The notes under the pieces are model-generated. The model did not search any database, had not been told where the DNA came from, and saw nothing but the letters and a program-made list of their open reading frames with translations. This document shows, in pieces, positions 55,828-64,000 of a stretch of 64,000 nucleotides of DNA. Position numbers and translations under genes: made by a program. The first letter of the stretch is position 1, and every line of letters begins with the position of its first letter. Source of the stretch: Platerodrilus igneus (Eukaryota > Arthropoda > Insecta > Coleoptera > Lycidae); NCBI GenBank assembly GCA_036346225.1, contig JARFIW010001452.1, positions 806,001 through 870,000 on the forward strand, written 5' to 3'.

Positions 55828-58800
55828 AATCTAGCACCCGGTGCACTAAGCTTTTCATAATTCAATGTACCAACACATGCAATATCACGTTTTGGCAATT
55901 TGACGGGTGGGCGCTCCAATAGCCACGTAGAGGTATTTACCTTCGCCATCATTGTCCGTACTAATTTTAACTGTTGCGTCCTTTTACCATCAGTTTCTTG
56001 TGTACTTTGAATCAATAATCAACATTATTCCCAATCTTCAACGGCTGTAACAGCTTATACCATTCGTTGCAACGTGAAAGTTCAGGTACGTATTCATTCA
56101 TTCGCCTATGCCAAAATAGCTTGGCATATACTTAAGGCATAAGCCAGTTTGATTTTAATAGCTTAGCGTCATTGCTAATATACTAATTGGTTTTCCTCTT
56201 CTCGGTGGTTGCAGCAATAAATAATATAGTGTGAGTACTTCGTCCTCTTTGTTATGTAATAGAAGATAGGTTAAAGATATCGAGATAATGATTTTTCTAC
56301 CTCCACCAAGTAACTCATTAACAAGAAATCTGTAGGTGCTCGATATGGCGAGACAGCATACAAAGCATTTTTTTTACTCACCAGTCTCTCCCAACTACTC
56401 CCATATGTGAGCTCTCTAGTGGGTTAACGTTCCATTTCAGTTCAGCACTTATAACATTCAGGAAACTTTTACATATCGAGTTAAGCATGTCGTCTTTCAA
56501 TATTCGTTCGTCCTCGTATACAATTTCTTTGCGCCAAGATAAATAAGTCGTGATCTATCCCGTGCAGAATTTCCAAATGAAATGCGCACACACTAAAGCA
56601 TGTGAATAATCATACCCAGCGTTTTTCACGTCGACGACTAGCATATACTATAATTAGTCTAAAACAACCGATTCCAACATACATAAATGGGTGTGTCTAT
56701 AAGTCTAATCGAGTACAAGATAATTCGCATATTTCCGATGGTTGAAGTTTTGACCTTAAATACTTGCAACGTAAACAGATTCCTCAAATTCTTTTTTCAG
56801 CACTTGGAGCAGCCTCGGCATATAATATTTTAATCGTGATTTGTTTATCACAGTCTCGTGGTGCAAATGTATCCTTTCATTGTAAAATCTTATTAACAGT
56901 TGGGTAGTATAATGATCACCAGGCAGGATTATTGGCATTCTGTATCGAATCCAACACATTTTGCGGCATCTATTCTTCTTCTTATTCGCAGTATAACTGC
57001 TCCGTCCAAGTATCGCGATAAATGGTATATTTTACTGTTTGAGCCTGCTGTTGGTGTTGGCTGATTGGTATTTTTCCTAAAGGATGTTACGTTTATTTTA
57101 CGACTAAATTAAAACCTACCTTTCTCTTACATTATTCATTTACATCGATTCCGCCTCTACTCGTAAATCCTCCAACAACATCCTGTATAATTTACTTGTT
57201 CATAATAAGCCCGCTTTCTAATAATTTTCAATTCAAATCTAGTTGCTTTGAAACAAAACGTTTATCCTATAAATTAAATAATATATCCCTTGTTTTAGGT
57301 ATCCGTGAACTCGTTATACATTGCGATTACGTGTAATTACTTTTTCTATTGTTTCAATTTAAAACTGGTTGAAATGAGGTATTGGACTATCCTATAAATC
57401 GTGTTTTCAAGTTTCTTCATCACGTTTGATAACAACAATATTACTTTGAGCTCTGGTCATTCGTTAAACAAAATTAATATTCACATTCTTTTCGATATAC
57501 ACAACATTTGTCGTACTTTTGGTTGTTTCCGTTTTTCTTTATGAAAATTTCGCGCACGCCCTACAGCGTGTTGAGTAATGATGGTTTTATAAACCTGAAT
57601 ATTTTGGCGTGAATAAATTAATCTTTTTTGTAATTATTGTAGCTTCTTACTCCAGTGCACCTGACAGCCCATTGCTTTGCCGGTCTTTTTTTATAGGAGG
57701 ACACCCACACTTCGGTATCTCAAGCTCCTCTGCTCCGTCCTGTCATTAGAGAAGGTGTGACCCAAACCTACACCGTGGAGACTCGGTTAGTGTTTATGCA
57801 CTATTATCTTGTATGGGTCCTGTGAAATTGGTTGAATGATTATATTTATCAAGCTGCACGTGTTGATTAAACCTTAGAATTTTCAAAATGATTATCGTCA
57901 AGTGAGATGATATTTATAATTAATATTGTATTTATCGTGACCAATCTATATGTTTAATTTTATATTTACAATGATTTAGAGCTGTGGTTTTTAGTGTTGC
58001 GTTTGGGTTTTTTTTCTTTGTTACTAAATAATGTAGGGGGTAGGTACCTAAAAGCGGCAACTCGCCATTTTAAAAATGATTTCTTTTGATTGTGTTGTTA
58101 TGTGTAACTTTTAATTATAGATTGTTATTTTTTTGGGTACTATTGTGCTTTTGTACATATTTTTTTTGTTAATTAGAGTTTTTTTTGTGTATGTTTAGTT
58201 GTGAGTTGTGTATGAGTGAGTATATTTTTATTTCAGGCCTCCCTTTGTTTTTGTATGTGAAATACCCCGCCTATTATCCGATAGAGCCCGGTCATCGTTA
58301 CTTTTAGTTTTTTGTAGGCTACGTCAATGCACGTAGCAAGGACAACGGAAGTTCTACTTCCTACATGATAGCAATCCGCCTGACAAATTTTATGGAGACT
58401 TACTTCCGCAATACACAATTCATCCGCAGTTAAAGGTCCGTTTGAAGGCTTACTTTTGACATGGCCTTCAATCATTCTGCCAAACGCATGGCGTAAGCAG
58501 TAGTCCTTAAAAGCTGTTGCCATTTCGAACACTGATCCCAATGTATAACAATTTGTTTTGGCATTTGGATTATGTTCATTACCTTATTTTTTTTATCAGT
58601 GTTATAAATTAGAGTGATATCTTCTGGTCAACTTTTGTTTTCTTGGTAAGGAAAAGAAGGAACTCAAAACCATCTCTCCCTACCATCTAATACTAACGGT
58701 ATCGGCCACTTGGTGGCATCATCTGCAACGTTCATCCGTGATAGTACATAGCGTTATGTACTAATATCTGTGGTATCCTGTATTTCAGCGGTTCTGAATA
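55812..58800 (-). mobile_element. BEL/Pao relic on minus with 1.3-kb insertion
   Basis: From 58800 down: the RNase H end (AEIQDTTDIST, RMNVADDATKW, LDGRERW), then 58233-58541 with PLTADELCIAEVSLHKICQA and TGLYRIIGG, the insertion, then 56756-56959 with PIILPGDHYTTQLLIRFYNE and ETVINKSRLKYYMPRL. Decayed integrase core follows at 56400-56680 (RREKRW, LFTCFSVCAFHLEI), then the C-terminus (ELSRCNEWYKLLQPLKIGNN, LLERPPVKLPK) to 55812. Stops and frameshifts are numerous throughout. Confidence 0.8.
56975..58262. mobile_element. 1.3-kb insertion inside BEL relic
   Basis: BEL coding sequence stops at GLYRI (about 58262) and resumes at IDAAKCVGFDTEC (about 56975). The bases CTATT are present at both borders and may be a 5-bp target duplication. 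The insert holds an exon-like segment (57699-57785): after TTTTTTTATAG it is open and GC-richer, reading EDTHTSVSQAPLLRPVIREG, then VTQTYTVETR up to a weak donor GTTAGT. No transposase or retroelement protein was found. Confidence 0.4.
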
Positions 58801-58982
58801 CAACAAACTGTCCTTTAATTTTGTGTGACAGTTCTTATCCAACTGATTAGAGTTTTTAAATCAAACCAAATTACAGACTTCAAAATTGGTATAGTTAGTG
58901 ATTGGGTAATGGTTCTTGTGAGTCTTGATCCCATAGGTGTGGCTACTAGCTCAGATCTCGAAATTGTCATGAGCTCAGTTCG

Positions 58983-59108
58983 CAATTAAACTACCGCTAG
59001 TCTAATATTTACAGTGATAAAAATTGTTTCTTTTTTATAACAAAACTTCAAATTCGTTGGTCATTTGATTATACAGTTTTTGAGCTACTTTGTTTTTAAA
59101 CATTTTCT
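58983..59108. repeat. direct repeat, copy 2
   Basis: This is the partner of 55685-55827 in the same orientation, by eye about three-quarters identical. It may be an LTR remnant of the BEL relic or an independent dispersed repeat. Confidence 0.55.
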
Positions 59109-59109
59109 T

Positions 59110-62100
59110 ACACTAGTGCTGATATGGTGCATTTTGAATTTTAATCGCTTAGAAAAAATCCAGTTTCTTGTGTTGTCGATCTTACTCCAGCTTATTTTTG
59201 GTATTTCTGTAAAATAAATTTTTCGTGCTAATTTTCTGCTAGTCTTATATTTTTAGATTTTTAATTTTAATTAGTGTCATTCAAAATAATTTTGATTAAT
59301 TTTTGTTTGCTCCGGTTATGTCAAAAATTAATGTTACTATGAACATGAACCGAGGAGTTAAATTATGTAAAGCACCCTTCAAATTACCTATGCGAACAAA
59401 AACTCTTCATCGGAGGTTCTTGTTATGAAATTGTTTACTTTTTTCTTTACCTATCTACGTTGTGATATAAGTACGAACTGGAGTACAGTATCCACAAAGT
59501 GGGTCATTGTAGGATGTTTGATGATTATCAAAGTATGCAAGAAGTACATTTTGTGAAAGTGTACTATTAATTTTCTCTATTCTTCTCCAATCCAAAATTG
59601 CCCATAAACATCTGGTTAGTGATTTTGATGCTAAAGTTTTTAGGGATATTGTTTTTAGCACCTTCACAATTGCTAGCGGGATATTTTCATCACGCCGCCC
59701 TCGTTGTACGCATCCATTATGTTAGAATGCTTGCCTATTTCAACATTTATCTACTAATGACAGTTCAATATAGCTATCATTTGGTTCTTTTGAAAAATCT
59801 TTTGAATACTGCCATTTGCACAATAACCAACAATCTTACAATTTTCGTACAGATAATATGCATGTTTAAATAAAAATTAAGTTCTATTTGAATATACGCG
59901 AAAAATAACTTTCTCTCCACTATAGCGGAAAATTCTCAGTTTCTGATCAAACTACTAATTACGAGAGCTCTTATTAAGTATGTGTTATAGTAGCCTAGAG
60001 TATATCTTCTGTTTTTAACTTTACAATTCCTCAAGTTTGGCAAAGTTCCATCTTGTCGTGTACTGAATAGTACTTGGTAGACGACTTGTGTAAATAAAAC
60101 CATTTTGTGTCAATGTCAACATAGTTTTTAATTATCAAAAGCAACACTTTCCGAATCGTGCATTAAAAAGTAGTGAATTTTGATACGATCGCAATGGCTT
60201 GTGTTGGCATGAGACCTAATTAGCTTTTTAACTTTTTTGTGAATTGTATTTTTCGGAATTTAGATTTATGTCAGGTGGTCGAATGTTTACACGTTAATGT
60301 GCGGGTATGTGTATACGATTTTTCGTTTTCAACTTTTCGGAAATTCATGCTTGCATTTATGGAAACATGATATTACGATTGTCGTTCGCTGGTGTATTCG
60401 GTGGGGTCTTTTCTAAGCCAAAGCTAATTCATTTATTATTGATCTTTGTTTGAGGTTGTCATATTTTTATACTTCTAGCAAGTGCATGGTACATATTTTG
60501 AAGCCCTTCTTGTAACAAGTTGAGGATTTTCTTTGCGCTGCAGTTACAGAAACAATTTCACAACATATGTACCCACAACGGTATTTCTAAAAATTGCGAG
60601 GCACCAATTCCTTTTAAATTAATTTCAAAATCTCAGTAAACCCGATTAAAATTTTTGACGTACAAATGTTAGTTTTGACACATTTGACTTCTAGTGAACA
60701 AATAGGAATAGACATTTCTATTTAAACAATGGTAAATCCTTGCGTGTGTTAAAACGTCTGTAAATATTATCGCCGATTTAAAACAAAAGTTATATCACTA
60801 CAAAAGTTCGCAGGTGAGTAGACATCTTAAGCTAAAAGCTGCACAACTAATAAATAGGGATACAAGTAGATTGTTAAGCCACGAAATTAGCCTACGGAGG
60901 TCTGAAACTAGATAAAATAATAGGTTATCCTGTATAGGGTGTTGATAGCAAGTCCCTTATTATTTTCAATTACTTTCGACCTTGGTAAGGTGGTTTCTAA
61001 ATCCAAAGGTGCTGGTAGGTGCTGGTATAGAATGTCCTTTATGAAGAAGATACAATATGCAAGAAAATAGTATCTTGAACGTCCACGAAAAGCACATCTA
61101 GACATTTATACATTAACTGAATATATAGTTATGAATGTTAAACCGAAGATTATGGGACATTAATGCTTGCAGTAGTAAAATATTATTAAACCCAAACAAA
61201 TCTACAAAATGTAGAAGCATGTAGTTTTAAGAATGTGTTTTATAATGTAAGGTTTAACAAATATAGAACCATCCTTCACGCGTCACGCCATACACATGAA
61301 TTAATAACGTAATTATAGAAAACACATTCTAGAGCTATGATTCGACTTGTTCTATTTGGAAGATTATCTCATCATTATAACCACGTTGGAGAAATGCACA
61401 GATTATTTTATTCAAGCTATTTAACAAAGTTTACTCCCAAAAATACATGTTTTAGTGTAGCATACTCTGACTTTCTAAAAATGCTTTGAATTTGTGGACA
61501 TGTTAAATGCATTTTGTGTATAATATCAGTGAAGAGTAAAAATTAGCTGACTTACTGTCTAGGGTAACAATAAGCATCTAACACGTTTATACTCTCTTGG
61601 AGAACTTGGGTTCTAAAAACATAGTAGCAGTTTTATTCAAAAGCTTTTATAGAGGATTGGTATAATTTAGATAAGATACATTTAAGTAGCACAAAAATAC
61701 AGCCAATGTATTTTTGAGACAGGCATAAATCGTCTTTGCAATTCCCTCATTGTACCCAACCTAAGCTAACTTTAATTACTACAAGCAAATGTAAAATCAT
61801 TCTATGCATCGTGCATAAAGGTATACTTCAAGAAGTATCGAGTAATCTATTATAAAGCAATGATTAAGTTTTTAAATGGTCTATGTTCTAACATCAAATT
61901 TATGGTATACGAGCCCATCGCATATGTATTGGACCAAAAAAAAAAATGCGATACAATGTTATTTCTCCAAATTAGAATGTATTTGATATTCATTATTTTA
62001 GCAGAGGCAAATAAGCTCAATTGATTCCATGTGTTTTAAACAAGTAATGCATAATATCTAATACTTGCATTAACTACAATAATTGTAATTTAACGAAAAA

Positions 62101-62255
62101 ACAAAGTTATAGCTGGCGCATATTAATTGTACCATCAACAAACAAATATTTATTTACACAACAAAATCTCATATTATTTCTTCAAACAAATATTTTATCA
62201 AAAAACAAATTCTAGCTTTATTTGGGTTTTGTAAGTTATTACGTGGTTATTAACT
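59110..62255. other. no supported gene
   Basis: AT-rich. Frames of 60-90 codons (59455-59873 on both strands, 60908-61105 minus) lack recognisable motifs. Confidence 0.5.
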
Positions 62256-62262
62256 TGTCAAA

Positions 62263-63317
62263 ATGGTTCGTTGTCCATCGATGTGCGAAATTCTATTGTT
62301 GCTGCTCATAAAAATGGACTTTATGGGCATAAAATTGCAAAAAATTTAAGTATTCCTCAAGAAACAGTAAGAAACATAATCTCTCAATTTAAAAAGACCG
62401 GAAGTATGTAAATAAAAGTTAAAATTGGGCGTACTTCAAAGATTACGAAAATACATGAGCGAACTCTCCGGGCACTTATCAACGAAGACCGTCGAGTTTT
62501 CTCACGAGAATTAGCTGTAAAATGGGCAAATGCGATTGGCAGGCCAATACCAAAAGATACTTACCTGAGGAGAATAAAAAAATATGGGATATGGGTTCTA
62601 CAAGGTAAGTTTCTACAATCGTAAAAACTTAAAAACTAGGTATATTGTTTTACTATAGGCTAAGAAAAAACCACTCCTTACACTAAAACAAAAATGAAAC
62701 CGATATTTATGGGCAAAGGAGCACCAAAAAATGAATAGTCGTCAGTGGAACTCTGTTATCTGGAGTGACGAATCCAAGTTTGAGATATGCGTTGGCGATT
62801 CACGAAGTAGAGTTATTCGAATGTCAGGGGAAGAATATCACAGAGATTGTCTCAAAAGAAAGGTTAAGTTTCCGGCATTTCTGATGGTCATCACAAGGAG
62901 TTTGACGTCTGCTTTTAATTAAAGGCACTGTCAATGCTGCAAAATACACGACAACTTTGCCAGAAGAATTGTTGCCGTCCATTAATAAAATTCAACTGCC
63001 AAAAGAGTAATTTATATTTTAACAAGATGGTGCAGCCTGCCATACAGCAAAATCAGTTACATCGTGCTTGCAAGAAATGTTTGTGCCTGTTTTACAATGG
63101 CTTCAAGCAGTCCTGATCTCTCCCCTAGTGAAACTCTTTGACATCAGATGAAAAACTACTTCGAACCTCGCCAGTTTGCACTATTTCAGAATAAAAAAAT
63201 AGAATTCGAGAAATTTGGAATAAATTTCAACCGGGGTACTGCAAAACATTAGTTGATACAATGCCAAAGAGATTTGATGCAGTTTTAAAACGAAAGGGTG
63301 ATTGTACACAGTGGTAA
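62263..63317 (+). pseudogene. Tc1-like (DD34E) transposase, degraded
   Basis: The N-terminal helix-turn-helix reads NSIVAAHKNGLYGHKIAKNL (after an early frameshift). Next are KITKIHERTLRALINEDRRV and AVKWANAIGRPIPKDTYLRR. An intron-like gap follows (62605-62658, GTAAGT...ACTATAG). The catalytic part reads VIWSDESKFEI (first Asp), YFQQDGAACHTAKSV (second Asp) and SSPDLSPSETL (third, Glu, spacing close to 34). The C-terminus reads CKTLVDTMPKRFDAVLKRKG to TAA at 63315. At least four frame breaks are present. I could not identify terminal repeats. Confidence 0.85.
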
Positions 63318-63671
63318 CTCCGACAAATTGTTCAAAAAAATTTGGTCCAATTATTAAGCGCCAGACACTTTTTCTTTTTTGTCTATATTTTATAACTGCT
63401 GTAGCTGATATAAGTATTAGATATTGTTGATTAATTGTTAAAAATATATATTATCAAATAAGCATAATTGTTTCTGTGGAATTATGAAATTCAAATAAAT
63501 GCTAGTTCTACAAAATAACAGTGTGCTGAATATTTTCTTTGATCCAATTCATATGCAACTGGTCTCGTAATAAGGAAAGTGTGGGATAGATGGACCACCA
63601 AGGTAGACGATAGTTCAAAGTTTATACAACAGCAGTGCCGCAAACAGTGATTACAGTTGTAGTACTCTTTC

Positions 63672-63971
63672 GACGGCTCCGTGATTTAGTTGCTTTGTGT
63701 ATGACTACTAAACTCAAAGTCTAGGGTTTGATTCCCGACACGTACCACATGAAAAATGTTAGGTGAGCATTTTTAATAAAAATACACCCTTGTTCGAATG
63801 AGAGGTAAAATGGAGTTCCGTCTGTGAGTGTTGTCACTCATGGTAAAGATTCCTACCTTGTTTGTATCGGCAAGGGTTCGTTAAAACTCAAAATTTCAAG
63901 GTAAAGAAAAAAACTCGCTTCCTGCCCAATGTAGTACCTTCGGGTGGAGCATTGGAAGATCGAATGTAGTG
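63672..63971 (+). mobile_element. SINE copy B, full length
   Basis: The head is GACGGCTCCGTGATTTAGTT (A box mutated) and the B box is GGGTTTGATTCCC. The body and 3' end (GTACCTTCGGGTGGAGCATT) are as in copy A. The flanking 12-mers TAGTACTCTTTC (63660-63671) and TAGTAGTCTATC (63972-63983) match at 10 of 12 positions, so the target duplication has aged. Confidence 0.88.
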
Positions 63972-64000
63972 TAGTAGTCTATCAGTTGTAGTCGGTATTA

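Overview
The window is a piece of an AT-rich animal genome, most likely an insect. The reasons are: short introns (47-87 bp) with GTAAGT-type donors and pyrimidine-AG acceptors; a tRNA-derived SINE; and a mix of PIF/Harbinger, DD41D mariner, Tc1, hAT, BEL/Pao, Ty3/gypsy, Penelope-like and non-LTR elements. The species cannot be told. No conserved housekeeping gene is recognisable. Nearly all recognisable coding sequence is decayed transposon sequence, and between the elements lie a few spliced or ATG-less open frames that I cannot name.

Layout. 0-5 kb: a TATA-type promoter, two exon-like segments and a phase-matched exon pair (4358-4648) that could be parts of one plus-strand transcript; a 441-bp MITE lies between them. 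5.8-7.4 kb: two related LTR-like blocks around a complete SINE. 8.5-9.4 kb: a degenerate two-zinc-finger gene. 9.6-10.2 kb: a decamer minisatellite. 10.8-11.1 kb: a 96-codon frame without ATG. 13.4-17.7 kb: a PIF/Harbinger element with its Myb/MADF-like gene and its transposase, carrying a nearly whole mariner in the middle. 18.6-19.1 kb: a candidate two-exon minus-strand gene. 19.9-22.7 kb: a BED-finger hAT. 22.7-23.6 kb: LINE fragment. 23.65-25.6 kb: BEL/Pao integrase and putative LTR with a SINE inserted. 25.6-25.9 kb: a GIY-YIG (Penelope-type) coding remnant. 26-27.8 kb: exon-like fragments.

27.77-41.03 kb is the most structured part: a satellite array with a unit of about 95 bp, interrupted by a Mag-like Ty3/gypsy element (123-bp LTRs, 5-bp duplication GGCAG), whose own 5' LTR is interrupted by a hAT element (8-bp duplication ACTAAATC). 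Removing both insertions restores one ordinary satellite monomer and two LTRs of equal length.

41.0-43.8 kb: a longer LINE copy. 43.8-46.8 kb: a second gypsy relic pierced by a SINE, a 759-bp non-autonomous hAT (duplication ATATTTAA) and a second mariner (46.8-48.1 kb). 48.1-53.2 kb: mostly AT-rich DNA with two exon-like open regions. 53.24-53.62 kb: a compact two-exon candidate gene (105 codons, 60-bp intron, GC-rich second exon), followed by a diverged copy of the 4567 exon. 55.2 kb: a 67-codon cysteine-containing frame. 55.8-58.8 kb: a BEL/Pao relic with a 1.3-kb insertion. 62.2-63.3 kb: a Tc1 relic. 63.7 kb: another SINE.

The genes do not form a pathway. What ties the window together is a layered insertion history that can be read from target-site duplications.
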